Positions 9,312 to 17,681 of a stretch of DNA of 42,379 nucleotides are shown here, piece by piece. This DNA comes from Niveispirillum sp. (GTDB taxonomy: Bacteria; Pseudomonadota; Alphaproteobacteria; Azospirillales; Azospirillaceae), in assembly GCF_017996735.1 (NCBI RefSeq), contig NZ_JAGOGJ010000053.1, forward strand, positions 1 through 42,379, written 5' to 3'. Position numbers and translations under genes: made by a program. Positions within the stretch are counted from its first letter, which is position 1, and the number at the start of each line of letters is the position of its first letter. The notes beneath the pieces are model-generated. The model saw only the letters and a list, made by a program, of their open reading frames with translations. It was not told the DNA's origin and searched no databases.

Positions 9312-9333
9312 ATTGATATAATGATATATCAAT
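9312..9333. promoter_or_regulatory. 22 bp palindromic operator, copy 1
   Basis: Perfect 9 bp arms ATTGATATA and TATATCAAT around the spacer ATGA. It lies 39 nt upstream of the MDR reductase start and 47 nt upstream of the RedY-like gene, where core promoters would be. Two further sites of the same 9-4-9 design are at 27823-27844 and 36048-36069. The regulator is not identified. Confidence 0.7.
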
Positions 9334-9380
9334 AATCCATTCAAGCCCGACCCCAACCCTGGCAAGGCGGAGAAACCCCC

Positions 9381-9692
9381 ATGGCCACGCGCATCATCGC
9401 CCTGTTCAACCTGAAACCCGGCATCGACCGCGCGACCTATGAGGAATGGGCCCGTGGCGTGGACCTTCCCACCGTCAACGGACTGCCGTCGATCACGGAG
9501 TTCGCGGTATTCCGCACAGTGGTCACGCTGGGCAGCGAGGTACCCCCGCCCTATCAGTATATCGAGGTGATCGACGTCGCCGACATGGACCAGTTCGGCC
9601 GGGATATCGCCGCCGAGGCCATGCAGAAGATCGCCGCCCAGTTCCAGGAAATGGCCGACGTCACCTTCATCCTGACCGACAAACTGGGCTGA
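9381..9692 (+). CDS. RedY/HapK-like small dimeric alpha+beta-barrel protein
   Basis: 103 aa cytosolic protein resembling the REDY-like/HapK family (ferredoxin-like fold, related to EthD/Dabb proteins). The sequence runs IIALFNLKPGIDRATYEEWARGVDLPTVNGLPSI, then YQYIEVIDVADMDQFGRDIAAEAM. RedY and HapK are encoded in prodiginine biosynthesis clusters, but most homologues occur elsewhere and have no known function. It is the first gene of a three-gene operon (SDR 11 bp downstream, then a deacetylase-fold hydrolase) behind the palindromic operator at 9312-9333. A role in binding or cyclising a small heterocyclic intermediate is a guess. Confidence 0.78.
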   Translation: MATRIIALFNLKPGIDRATYEEWARGVDLPTVNGLPSITEFAVFRTVVTLGSEVPPPYQYIEVIDVADMDQFGRDIAAEAMQKIAAQFQEMADVTFILTDKLG

Positions 9693-9703
9693 CGGGGGCG
9701 GAT

Positions 9704-10549
9704 ATGGCGGAGACAAGACGTTTCGCGGGCAAGGTCGCAATCGTCACCGGATCGGGCCGCCGCAAGGGGCTGGGCGAGGCCATTGCCCGCCGTCTGGCTG
9801 CCGAGGGCGCGTCCGTCCTGCTGTCCGACATCGGCAAGTCGGCCGACGCCGCCACGCCCGACAGCATGATCGGTGGCCTGTCGGAAATGCAGGCGCTGGC
9901 GGCGGAGATTGCTGCCGACACCGGATCGCGGGTGGAGACCTTTACCTGTGACGTGCGCAATCTGGCGCAGATGCGCGCCATGGCGGCCTTTGCGGTGGAG
10001 ACGCTGGGGGGCCTGGATTTCTGGGTCAACAATGCCGGCATCGGCTACATCATGAAGCCGCTTCTGGATCTGGAAGCGGCCGAATGGCAGGCCGTGATCG
10101 ATGTCAACCTGACCGGTTGCTTCAATGGCATCAAGGCGGCGGCCGAAGTGATGGTCCCGGCCGGCAAGGGCGGGCGTATCGTCAATATCGCCAGCCAGGC
10201 CGCCAAGTCCGGCTTTCCCTTCGCCGCCGGATACTGCGCGTCCAAACATGGTCTGGTCGGTCTGGTCCGGTCCACGGCGATCGAGTTGGGCTCGCACGGG
10301 ATCACTGTCAACAATGTCTGCCCCAACCATGTGACCACGGGTCTGGGTGCCTGGCAGAATGAATATTTCAGCCAGAAGCTGGGGCTTTCGCTGGAGGACT
10401 ATCTCCAGGCCATGAAGAACCGCATCCCCCTGGGCCGCCCAGGCCTGCCCGATGATACGGCGGGCGCTGTTGCCTTCCTCTGCTCCGACGATGCCGGCTA
10501 CATCACCGCCGAAAGCATGAATGTGTCGGGCGGTGAAGAACCGCATTGA
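9704..10549 (+). CDS. Short-chain dehydrogenase/reductase
   Basis: NAD(P)-dependent classical SDR, 281 aa. Cofactor motif VTGSGRRKGLGEAIA (14-28), the NNAG motif at 109-112, and the catalytic set Ser164, Tyr177, Lys181 (NIASQAAKSG, YCASK). The C-terminus ends MNVSGGEE, as in many SDRs acting on hydroxy acids or alicyclic alcohols. The ATG at 9704 lies 11 nt after the RedY-like stop. The loop at 45-65 is longer than usual (SADAATPDSMIGGLSEM). It is probably the redox step of the pathway encoded by this operon. The substrate is unknown. Confidence 0.92.
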   Translation: MAETRRFAGKVAIVTGSGRRKGLGEAIARRLAAEGASVLLSDIGKSADAATPDSMIGGLSEMQALAAEIAADTGSRVETFTCDVRNLAQMRAMAAFAVETLGGLDFWVNNAGIGYIMKPLLDLEAAEWQAVIDVNLTGCFNGIKAAAEVMVPAGKGGRIVNIASQAAKSGFPFAAGYCASKHGLVGLVRSTAIELGSHGITVNNVCPNHVTTGLGAWQNEYFSQKLGLSLEDYLQAMKNRIPLGRPGLPDDTAGAVAFLCSDDAGYITAESMNVSGGEEPH

Positions 10550-10592
10550 GGCGTCTGTCGCCGCTCCCTCCTTTCAAATGTCAGAGGTCCCG

Positions 10593-11480
10593 ATGCCCGC
10601 ACCCGCCGATTTCACCTGGCCCAACGGGGCCAAGCTGGCCCTGTCCATCGTCGTCAATGTCGAGGAAGGGGCGGAACAGAATATCCGTGACGGCGACAAG
10701 GGGCCGGAGCCGGTGGACGAACTGTCGGTGCATGTGGCCAAGCCCATCCGCATCCATGGCAATGAGAGCAATTACCAGTACGGCATCAAGGCCGGTGCCC
10801 CGCGCGTCATGCGCCTGTTGAAAGAGTATGGGGTGGAGGCCACCTTCACGGCGGCCGCCGTCGCGCTGGAACGGGCACCCGATCTGGCCGCCGAGATCGT
10901 GGCCCAGGGCCATGAGATCTGCTGCCATGGCCATCGCTGGACACATCAGTTCTGGATGAAGGAAGACCGGGAGCGGCAATTCATCCGCGACGGTTGGCAA
11001 TCCATCGAAAAGACCACCGGCAAACGCCCCGTCGGCTGGCTGTCGCGCTATCTGCATACCGAAGCCACCCGCCGCATCCTGGCGGAAGAAGGCTATTCCT
11101 ATCACATGGATGACTATTCGGACGATTTCCCGTTCTGGGATCATGTCCCGCTGTCCGACGGCACGACCAGGCCCATGGTCATCCTGCCCTATGCCATTGA
11201 CAGCAATGACATGAAGTTCTGGCTGGCCCCGTCCCTGACGCCGCGTGACTGGCTGCAATATGCCATCGACAGCTTCAATTGGCTGTACCGCGAGGCCCAG
11301 ACCGAGGGGGCACGGATGATGAGCCTGGGGCTGCATCTGCGCATCATCGGGCGGCCGGGACGTATCGGCGCGTTCCAGGGCTTCCTGGACCATGTGAAGA
11401 GCAACCCGGACGTCTGGGTCACCAGCCGCGCCAATATCGCGGCGGCCTTCGCGGCGGCCGTTCCGCCCGATGCTGCATAG
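10593..11480 (+). CDS. Polysaccharide-deacetylase-fold hydrolase (PuuE allantoinase / cyclic imidase type)
   Basis: NodB-homology metal hydrolase, 295 aa, lacking a signal peptide and therefore cytosolic. VNVEEGAEQN (21-30), HEICCHGHRWTHQ (107-119) and LGLHLRIIGRPGRI (245-258) are the pattern of the PuuE/cyclic-imide-hydrolase subgroup rather than of wall deacetylases. The ATG at 10593 follows GAGGT at good spacing; an ATG at 10578 is an alternative. It is the third gene of the RedY-SDR operon. Members of this subgroup open cyclic amides (allantoin, imides), so opening of an imide or lactam ring is the favoured role, as inference. Two paralogues lie at 36800-38676. Confidence 0.88.
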   Translation: MPAPADFTWPNGAKLALSIVVNVEEGAEQNIRDGDKGPEPVDELSVHVAKPIRIHGNESNYQYGIKAGAPRVMRLLKEYGVEATFTAAAVALERAPDLAAEIVAQGHEICCHGHRWTHQFWMKEDRERQFIRDGWQSIEKTTGKRPVGWLSRYLHTEATRRILAEEGYSYHMDDYSDDFPFWDHVPLSDGTTRPMVILPYAIDSNDMKFWLAPSLTPRDWLQYAIDSFNWLYREAQTEGARMMSLGLHLRIIGRPGRIGAFQGFLDHVKSNPDVWVTSRANIAAAFAAAVPPDAA

Positions 11481-11604
11481 GTTTATCCGGCCTGCGGATA
11501 GAAGAAGCCGCCGATCGGGCGCATGTGCACGGGCCGATGGATGATGGGTCGCGGCGGGGTGACCCCCGCCCGACAGACTCACCGTTTCCCCGGAGAACCC
11601 GTCC

Positions 11605-12567
11605 ATGCGCGCACGTCTGCTGTTGTCCACGCTGGCCCTGATGCTGTCCATTTCCGCCACGGCGCGCGAACCGGTGAAGGCGGAGGTGGGCACGGGCTGG
11701 AGCCAGGAAGACAAGCTGCCCAGGCTGCCCGTCCCTTTCCCCGGCGGGGTGGTGGCCCTGCCGGACCTGACCTATGCGACGATCCCCGGCTATCGTCCGC
11801 TGAAACTGGATATCTATCGCAAGCAGGGGGCGAAGGACCGGCCGCTGCTGGTCTATATCCATGGCGGCGGCTGGGCCATGGGCAATTCGCGCGGGCTGGC
11901 GGCCTTTGCCGATTTCCCCGCCGTGCTGGCCGATCTGGCGGCGCGCGGCTATGCCGTTGCCGCCGTGAATTACCGGCTGAAGTCGGAAGCACCCTTCCCG
12001 GCGCAAAGCCAGGATGTGGATGCCGCGATCCGCTGGCTGCGCGCCAATGCCGCCGCCTATGGCATCGACCCGACGCGTGTGGGCGTGTTCGGCGACAGTG
12101 CCGGCGGCCATCTGGCGGCCATGGCGGCGGTCGATTGCGACCGGTCGGCGCCCGTGGAAAAGGGCGACTGCGTGCAGGCCGCCGTGCCCTGGTACGGCAT
12201 CTATGATTTCACCGTCACCGACAAGCCGCGCCCGCCGGAAGATTTCAAGCCGATCTATGATTTCCTGGGCTGCAAGGACGCCGCCGACTGTGTTGACGAG
12301 ATCAAGGCCGTCGGCCCCATCAACTATGTCGATGCCAAGACCCCGCCCTTCCTGCTGCTGCATGGGGAACTGGACGCGGCGGTGCCGGTGATCCAGGCGC
12401 AGGTCATGCTGGACAAGCTGAAAGCGGCGGGCGTGTCGGCGCGCATGGTGGTCTATCCCGGCGTCAATCATGGCTGGATGGCGAAGGACCGGGAACTGAT
12501 GCGCAGCACGCATGTGAAGGCGCTGCAGGACAGTGTCGATTTCTTCGACGCCGTGCTGAAACCCTGA
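11605..12567 (+). CDS. Secreted alpha/beta hydrolase (HSL/BD-FAE-type esterase)
   Basis: Exported carboxylesterase-like protein, 320 aa. Signal peptide 1-20 (ends SATA), oxyanion motif HGGGW at 86-90, nucleophile GDSAGG with Ser165, acid in LLHGELDAAVP and His in VNHGWM near the C-terminus. The catalytic triad is complete. A small hairpin (GCGGGG / CCCCGC, 11554-11569) lies just upstream. It precedes the CitE operon by 93 bp on the same strand, but that operon has its own promoter and operator, so the esterase is likely a separate unit. The substrate is unknown. Confidence 0.9.
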   Translation: MRARLLLSTLALMLSISATAREPVKAEVGTGWSQEDKLPRLPVPFPGGVVALPDLTYATIPGYRPLKLDIYRKQGAKDRPLLVYIHGGGWAMGNSRGLAAFADFPAVLADLAARGYAVAAVNYRLKSEAPFPAQSQDVDAAIRWLRANAAAYGIDPTRVGVFGDSAGGHLAAMAAVDCDRSAPVEKGDCVQAAVPWYGIYDFTVTDKPRPPEDFKPIYDFLGCKDAADCVDEIKAVGPINYVDAKTPPFLLLHGELDAAVPVIQAQVMLDKLKAAGVSARMVVYPGVNHGWMAKDRELMRSTHVKALQDSVDFFDAVLKP

Positions 12568-12603
12568 TTCATCCTCCTGGTGGTCAAAGCGCAACGTGGT
12601 TGG

Positions 12604-12632
12604 TTGACAGGCGCCGTGTCAGTTCGAATATG
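12604..12632 (+). promoter_or_regulatory. Putative sigma-70-type promoter of the CitE operon
   Basis: A perfect -35 hexamer TTGACA (12604-12609) is followed 17 nt later by AATATG (12627-12632) as a weak -10. The palindromic operator at 12628-12643 covers the -10, so a bound protein would repress. Confidence 0.45.
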
Positions 12633-12643
12633 TCCGGACATAT
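12628..12643. promoter_or_regulatory. TGTCCGGACA operator, copy 1
   Basis: Perfect 16 bp palindrome ATATGTCCGGACATAT, ending 17 nt upstream of the CitE-type start codon and overlapping the putative -10. It shares the core TGTCCGGACA with sites at 19958-19967 and 41404-41417. The site beside a GntR gene at 41404 suggests that regulator binds all three. Confidence 0.7.
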
Positions 12644-12660
12644 ATGACAAGGGGCTGACC

Positions 12661-13476
12661 ATGGCAGAGCGGTCATTGTTGTTCGTGCCAGGCGCGCGGG
12701 CGGACCGGTTCGCAAAGGCGCTGGGCGCCGGGGCGGACATCACCTGCATCGATCTGGAGGATTCGGTTCCGCCCGATGGCAAGGATGCGGCGCGCGTTGC
12801 CGCCATCGCCTTCATCACGGAACAGGGATGCCCCGATCACCTCTGGCTGCGCATCAACCCGGTGCGCAGTGCGGCGGGTCTGGCCGACCTTCTGGCCGTG
12901 CTGTCGATGGAAAAGGCGCCGGCGGCCCTGATGCTGCCCAAGCTGACAGACCCGGCCGACCTTTCCCTGGTGGATGAGGTTTTGGGGGAACGGGCGGCGG
13001 GGCTGGTACCGTTGATCGAAACGGCGGCGGGCCTGCGCAACGCGGCACCCATCGCCATGGCCAAGCGGGTGCGCGCGCTGCTGTTCGGGGCGGTGGACCT
13101 GTCGGCGGAACTGGGCTGCACGCTGGATTGGGAACCGCTGCTCTACGCCCGCTCCACCCTGGTCGCGGCGGCGGCGGAGGGTGGGGTCGGCCTGTTCGAC
13201 GTGCCGTCCATTGATGTCGCGGATGTCGACGGACTGCGGTCCTCCACGGCGCGGGCCAGGGCGCTGGGCTTCACGGGGCGGGCCTGCATCCACCCGTCAC
13301 AGGTGGCCGTTGTGAACGGGGTTTTCACGCCCACAGCGGCAGAAATCGCCCGCGCAAACCGCGTGGTGGACGCCTTTGAACAAGCCGGCGGTGGCGTGGC
13401 CCTGCTGGATGGCAAGTTGATCGAGATCCCCGTGGTGCGGGCGGCGCGGCGCGTGCTGGCCGCTGCCGCCGGATGA
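12661..13476 (+). CDS. CitE/HpcH-type beta-hydroxyacyl-CoA lyase
   Basis: TIM-barrel Mg-dependent lyase of the CitE-like family, 271 aa, cleaving a beta-hydroxyacyl-CoA such as citramalyl-CoA or malyl-CoA. Motifs: SLLFVPGAR (5-13), IDLEDSVP with Glu33, WLRIN with Arg64, and the metal ligands Glu120 (PLIETAAG) and Asp146 (GAVDLSAELG). The ATG at 12661 follows AAGGGG. It heads an operon with MaoC, acyl-CoA dehydrogenase and CaiB genes. The citE-maoC-acyl-CoA dehydrogenase order matches the M. tuberculosis Rv2498c-Rv2500c block, in which the first two act on (S)-citramalyl-CoA and itaconyl/mesaconyl-CoA. That supports, but does not prove, the same role. Confidence 0.9.
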   Translation: MAERSLLFVPGARADRFAKALGAGADITCIDLEDSVPPDGKDAARVAAIAFITEQGCPDHLWLRINPVRSAAGLADLLAVLSMEKAPAALMLPKLTDPADLSLVDEVLGERAAGLVPLIETAAGLRNAAPIAMAKRVRALLFGAVDLSAELGCTLDWEPLLYARSTLVAAAAEGGVGLFDVPSIDVADVDGLRSSTARARALGFTGRACIHPSQVAVVNGVFTPTAAEIARANRVVDAFEQAGGGVALLDGKLIEIPVVRAARRVLAAAAG

Positions 13477-13493
13477 GATAAGGACCCAGGAAC

Positions 13494-14015
13494 ATGGTGC
13501 AGAACTGGAAAGAAGTCGGCCCGAACCGTTATCGCGAGACGTTCGGCCGCTATTTCGAGGATTTTAATGTCGGCGATGTCTATGAGCATCGGCCCGGCAA
13601 GACCGTCACCGAATATGACAATCACCTGTTCACGCTGCTGACGCTGAACACGCATCCGATGCATTTCGATACGGAATTCGCGAAGGCATCGGAGTTCAAG
13701 CAGAACCTTGTGGTCAGCCCCTATACGCTGGCCCTGCTGATCGGCATGAGCGTGACGGATGTCAGCCAGAAGGCCATCGCCAATCTGGGCATGGACGAGG
13801 TGAAGTTCAGCGCCCCGGTCTTTCATGGCGACACACTGTATGGCGAAAGCGAAGTGCTGGCCAAGCGCGCGTCGGAAAAACGCCCCAACCAGGGCATCGT
13901 CACCATCCGCACCATTGGCAAGAACCAGAACGGCGTCACCGTCTGTTCGTTCAAGCGCAACATGCTGATCCCCTTCCGTGGCCATGCCGTGGAAGACCGG
14001 GTCGAAAATTACTGA
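13494..14015 (+). CDS. MaoC-family acyl-CoA hydratase
   Basis: Single hot-dog-fold dehydratase/hydratase, 173 aa. The MaoC signature is the stretch VTEYDNHLFTLLTLNTHP then MHFDTEFA (38-64), with Asp42 and the His54/His57 region at the (R)-hydratase active site. FHGDTLYGESEVL is the second conserved strand. The gene begins 17 nt after the CitE-type lyase and is followed by the dehydrogenase, 22 nt away. It is expected to hydrate an enoyl-CoA, giving the substrate for the lyase (itaconyl-CoA or mesaconyl-CoA by analogy). It is much shorter than two-domain mesaconyl-CoA hydratases. Confidence 0.9.
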   Translation: MVQNWKEVGPNRYRETFGRYFEDFNVGDVYEHRPGKTVTEYDNHLFTLLTLNTHPMHFDTEFAKASEFKQNLVVSPYTLALLIGMSVTDVSQKAIANLGMDEVKFSAPVFHGDTLYGESEVLAKRASEKRPNQGIVTIRTIGKNQNGVTVCSFKRNMLIPFRGHAVEDRVENY

Positions 14016-14037
14016 TCCCCAGCCCGGAGCCGATCTC

Positions 14038-15234
14038 ATGAGCACGCCCCACCCCGGCATTCACCCGGATGATGAAGCCGCCATCCTGGACAGCATCGAA
14101 CGCTGGCTGGCCCGCGAAGTCCGCCCCGTGGCGGAAAAGCTGGAACATGACGACATCTACCCGATCCAACTGGTCGAGCAGATGAAGGAACTGGGCCTGT
14201 TCGGCGCCACCATCAGCCCGGAATTTGGCGGGCTGGGGCTGCCGGCATCCACCTATACCCGCATCGTCGCCCTGATCTCCGAGACCTGGATGTCGCTGAC
14301 CGGCATCTTCAACAGCCATATCATGATGGCGACGGTGGTGGAGAAGTTCGGGACCCAGGCCCAGAAGGAATATTGGCTGCCGAAATTCTGCGCCGGTGAG
14401 ATCCGGGGCGGTCTGGGCCTGACGGAGGCCGATGCCGGCACCGATCTGCAGGCCATCCGCACGCGGGCCACCCGCACCGATCGCGGCACCTATATCGTCA
14501 ACGGCACCAAGACCTGGATCTCCAACGGGATCGAGGGCGGGGCCGTGGCCCTGCTGGTTAAGACCGACCCCGAGGCGCAGCCGCGCCACAAGGGCATGAC
14601 CATGCTGATCGCACCCAAGGTCGACCCCGACAATGGCAAACGGTACGAGGGCTTCCGCACCGGCAAGAAGCTGGAAAAGCTGGGCTATAAGGGTATCGAC
14701 AGCGCCGAGCTGATCTTCGAGGATTACGAGTTGGATGCCGAACGCCATCTGGTCGGCGGCGTGGAAGGCAAGGGCTTCCTGATGGCGGTCGGCGGTCTGG
14801 AACTGGGCCGTATCAACGTCGCCTCGCGCGCCGTTGGCATCGCGCGGCGCGCGTTGAAGGAAAGCGTGGCCTATGCCCAGACCCGCAAGACCTTCGGCAA
14901 GCCCATTGGCGAACATCAGGCCATTCAGTTGAAGCTGGGCGAGATGGCCACCAAGGTCCGCGCGGCCGAACTGCTGGTCCAGGATGCGGCCGCCGCCTAT
15001 GACCGGGGTGAACGCTGCGACATGGAAGCGGGCATGGCCAAGTATTTCGCCTCCGAAACGGGGGTCGAGGTCACGCTGGAGGCCATGCGTATCTTCGGCG
15101 GTTACGGCTATTCCAAGGAATATCCGATCGAGCGCCTGTACCGCGACGCGCCCTTGATGTGCATCGGCGAAGGCACCAACGAGATGCAGCGCATCATCAT
15201 CGCCAAGCAGATGATTGCGCGCAATCCGGTGTGA
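14038..15234 (+). CDS. Acyl-CoA dehydrogenase
   Basis: FAD-dependent acyl-CoA dehydrogenase, 398 aa, full length. An N-terminal helical domain is followed by the beta-domain signatures GGLGLTEADAGTD and KTWISNGIEG, and a C-terminal domain with QTRKTFGKPIGEHQAIQ. The catalytic-base candidate is the Glu in IGEGTNEMQR, the position used by short/branched-chain members. The ATG at 14038 follows GGAG by 9 nt; an upstream ATG would overlap the MaoC gene. It likely makes the alpha,beta double bond before hydration by the MaoC protein (e.g. methylsuccinyl-CoA or another branched acyl-CoA). Exact chain specificity cannot be read. Confidence 0.94.
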   Translation: MSTPHPGIHPDDEAAILDSIERWLAREVRPVAEKLEHDDIYPIQLVEQMKELGLFGATISPEFGGLGLPASTYTRIVALISETWMSLTGIFNSHIMMATVVEKFGTQAQKEYWLPKFCAGEIRGGLGLTEADAGTDLQAIRTRATRTDRGTYIVNGTKTWISNGIEGGAVALLVKTDPEAQPRHKGMTMLIAPKVDPDNGKRYEGFRTGKKLEKLGYKGIDSAELIFEDYELDAERHLVGGVEGKGFLMAVGGLELGRINVASRAVGIARRALKESVAYAQTRKTFGKPIGEHQAIQLKLGEMATKVRAAELLVQDAAAAYDRGERCDMEAGMAKYFASETGVEVTLEAMRIFGGYGYSKEYPIERLYRDAPLMCIGEGTNEMQRIIIAKQMIARNPV

Positions 15235-15255
15235 TTGCGCGTTCCCTCGCTCTCA

Positions 15256-15383
15256 CCGTCATCCCCGCGAAAGCGGGGACCCAGCATAAGCGGCGTCTGC
15301 CGCGACATGACTCACGCAAGCACAGAGTCATAACGGCGCTAATCGCGCCTTACGCTGGGTCCCCGCTTTCGCGGGGATGACGG
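15256..15383. repeat. Dispersed palindromic repeat pair
   Basis: Two copies of a 30 bp unit in inverted orientation, identical over all 30 positions: 15256-15285 (CCGTCATCCCCGCGAAAGCG...) and 15354-15383. Each contains the hairpin CCCCGC GAAA GCGGGG. The 68 bp between them has no gene. This type of intergenic palindrome is common in alphaproteobacterial genomes. It separates the acyl-CoA dehydrogenase from the first CaiB gene and could modulate read-through. Confidence 0.8.
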
Positions 15384-15435
15384 AAAGGGATGTGGGAGAT
15401 GGACCTTCACCACGCCTTCCCCAACGGAGCCCCCC

Positions 15436-16563
15436 ATGACACGCCCCCTTTCCGGCATCCGCGTCATAGCGGTGGAGCAATATGGCGCCGGGCCCTATGG
15501 CAGCATGCTGCTGGCCGATCTGGGTGCCACGGTGATCAAGGTGGAAAACGCCGCGACGGGCGGGGATGTCTCCCGTTCCACGGGCCCGCATTTCCTGGGC
15601 AAGGATGACAGCCAGTTCTTCCAGACCTTTTCCAAGGGCAAGCAGTCGGCCAGCATCGACCTGAAAAGCCCGGAAGGACGCGCCGCCTTCAACGATCTGC
15701 TGGAAGGCGCCGACGCCCTGATCAACAATCTGCGCGGCGATCAGCCGAAAAAGCTGGGCCTGACCTATGACGGGGTGAAGGATATCAACCCGCGTCTGGT
15801 CTGCGCGCACCTGTCGGCCTATGGGCGCGGCAACAGCCGGGAGACCTGGCCCGGCTACGATTACCTGATGCAGGCCGAGGCCGGTTTTATGGGCCTGTCC
15901 GGCGAACCGGACGCGCCGCCCACCCGGCTGGGCGTGTCGATGGTCGATTTCATGACGGGCACCATGATGGCGTTCGGCACCGTGTCGGCCATCCTGGGCG
16001 CAAAGGCCACGGGGGTGGGCTGCGACGTTGATGTCGCACTGTTCGACACGGCGCTGCACCAGCTCTCCTACCCCGCCACCTGGTATCTGAATGCCGGCGA
16101 TCAGGTGACACGCCTGCCGCGCGGCGCCCATCCCAGCATCGCCCCCAGCCAGTCGTTCAAGACGAAGGACGGCTGGGCCATGCTGATGTGCCAGACGCCG
16201 AAATTCTGGGAAGAATTCTGCCGCCGCATGGGCCGCGCCGACCTTCTGGACCGCCCGGAATTCAAGGACATCCCCGCCCGCCGCGCCAACCGGCAACTGC
16301 TGTCCGACACGCTGGACGACTTGCTGTCCACAAAGACCACGGCGGAATGGCTGTCCATCCTGGGCGGGCATGTGCCGTTCGCACCGATCACCAATCTGGA
16401 TCAGGCGCTGGATAACCCGTTCGTGGCGGAGATCGGCATGGTGGAGCAGGTGGTGCACCCCGATGCCAGGGATGGCACCTTGCGCCTGCTGTCCTCACCG
16501 ATCCGCATCAATGGTGAACGACCCAAGGGCCGCCGTGCGCCCAAGCTGGGGGAGAGGATGTGA
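15436..16563 (+). CDS. CaiB/BaiF family III CoA-transferase
   Basis: Transfers CoA between carboxylates through an enzyme aspartyl-CoA anhydride, 375 aa, cytosolic. The N-terminal segment (LSGIRVIAVEQYGAGPYGSM, 5-24) and LADLGATVIKVE are typical. Asp171 in VSMVDFMTG is the expected nucleophile. It overlaps the next CaiB gene (TGATG), so the pair is translationally coupled. Placed after lyase, hydratase and dehydrogenase genes, it probably activates the dicarboxylate substrate (an itaconate/mesaconate/citramalate-type transferase by analogy). The donor is unknown. Confidence 0.92.
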   Translation: MTRPLSGIRVIAVEQYGAGPYGSMLLADLGATVIKVENAATGGDVSRSTGPHFLGKDDSQFFQTFSKGKQSASIDLKSPEGRAAFNDLLEGADALINNLRGDQPKKLGLTYDGVKDINPRLVCAHLSAYGRGNSRETWPGYDYLMQAEAGFMGLSGEPDAPPTRLGVSMVDFMTGTMMAFGTVSAILGAKATGVGCDVDVALFDTALHQLSYPATWYLNAGDQVTRLPRGAHPSIAPSQSFKTKDGWAMLMCQTPKFWEEFCRRMGRADLLDRPEFKDIPARRANRQLLSDTLDDLLSTKTTAEWLSILGGHVPFAPITNLDQALDNPFVAEIGMVEQVVHPDARDGTLRLLSSPIRINGERPKGRRAPKLGERM

Positions 16564-17681
16564 TGAAGCTCGACGGGATCAAGGTTCTCGACCTGTCGGC
16601 CTTCCTGCCGGGTCCGCATATGACCATGATGATGGCCGACCACGGCGCCGACGTCATCATGGTTGAACCCGCCAATGGTACCGGCGAGCCCACGCGCGAG
16701 ATTGGGCAGAGAACGGCGGACGGGGTCACCGTCTGGTTCCGCAATATCGGGCGCGGCAAGCGGTCGGTCGCGCTGAACCTGAAGGACCCGGCCGACCATG
16801 CCCTGTTCATGGACCTTGCCAAGGATGCCGATGTGGTGGTGGAGGCCTTCCGTCCCGGCGTGGTGAAGCGGCTGGGCGTGGATTACGACGCCGTGCGCGC
16901 CATCAATCCCGGCGTGGTCTATTGCTCCATCTCCGCCTTCGGGCAGTCCGGCGCTTATGCGCACAAGCCCGCCCATGACATGACGGTGCAGGCGCTGGCC
17001 GGTCTGGTGGATCTCAACCGCGGCCTGACGGATGGCAAACCGGCCAGCCCCAACATGCCGGTGGCCGACATGGCCGCCAGCCTCATGGCCTTGTCCGGCG
17101 TGCTGATGGCCCTGCTGCGGCGGACACAGACGGGCAAGGGCGATTATGTCGACCTGTCCATGTTCGACGCCGCGCTGGCCTGGACACCCAATGTCACCGG
17201 CCCGGTCTTTGCCGAGGATCGTCACCCGCCGGTCAAGGACATGCGCAGCTTCGGCGGATCGGCCATGTACCATATCTATGAAACGGCTGATGCCGGTTTC
17301 CTGGTGCTGGGCGGGTCGGAGATCAAGTTTGCCGAAAACCTGCTGACAGCGCTCGGCCGGCCGGACCTGCTGCCCTTCGCAAGGCAGCAGCCTGGGCCGG
17401 CGCAGGAGCCCCTGCGCACCTTCTTCAAACAGACCTTCGCCATGCGCAGTCTGGCTGAGTGGCGGGAGTTCCTACGCGGCGTTGATTGCTGCTGGGCGCC
17501 GGTGCGCAGCCTGAAGGACGCGTTCGACGACCCGTTCGTGGCCGAACGCGGCATGGTCCTGACCGATGGCGACGGCTATCGCCATATCGGCGTGCCCATC
17601 CGGTTCACCGATGAACCGGCCCAGCCACGCTTCGACCTGCCGGCTTTCGGCGATAAATCGGCACGCTGGGGGCGGGCTTAA
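16563..17681 (+). CDS. CaiB/BaiF family III CoA-transferase
   Basis: Second family III CoA-transferase, 372 aa. Conserved start KLDGIKVLDLSAFLPGPHMT, and catalytic-position Asp169 in MPVADMAAS. The ATG at 16563 overlaps the preceding stop and has GGAGAGG just upstream. Pairs of CaiB genes can encode two subunits of one enzyme or two enzymes of different specificity. The sequences differ enough that both remain possible. Its TAA stop shares the palindrome TTAA with the stop of the convergent hydrolase gene, leaving no intergenic space. Confidence 0.92.
   Translation: MKLDGIKVLDLSAFLPGPHMTMMMADHGADVIMVEPANGTGEPTREIGQRTADGVTVWFRNIGRGKRSVALNLKDPADHALFMDLAKDADVVVEAFRPGVVKRLGVDYDAVRAINPGVVYCSISAFGQSGAYAHKPAHDMTVQALAGLVDLNRGLTDGKPASPNMPVADMAASLMALSGVLMALLRRTQTGKGDYVDLSMFDAALAWTPNVTGPVFAEDRHPPVKDMRSFGGSAMYHIYETADAGFLVLGGSEIKFAENLLTALGRPDLLPFARQQPGPAQEPLRTFFKQTFAMRSLAEWREFLRGVDCCWAPVRSLKDAFDDPFVAERGMVLTDGDGYRHIGVPIRFTDEPAQPRFDLPAFGDKSARWGRA

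Noticed and set aside
10593..11480. Chitin or peptidoglycan deacetylase
   Set aside because: There is no signal peptide, and the motif pattern follows the PuuE/cyclic imidase subgroup. The genetic context is small-molecule catabolism.
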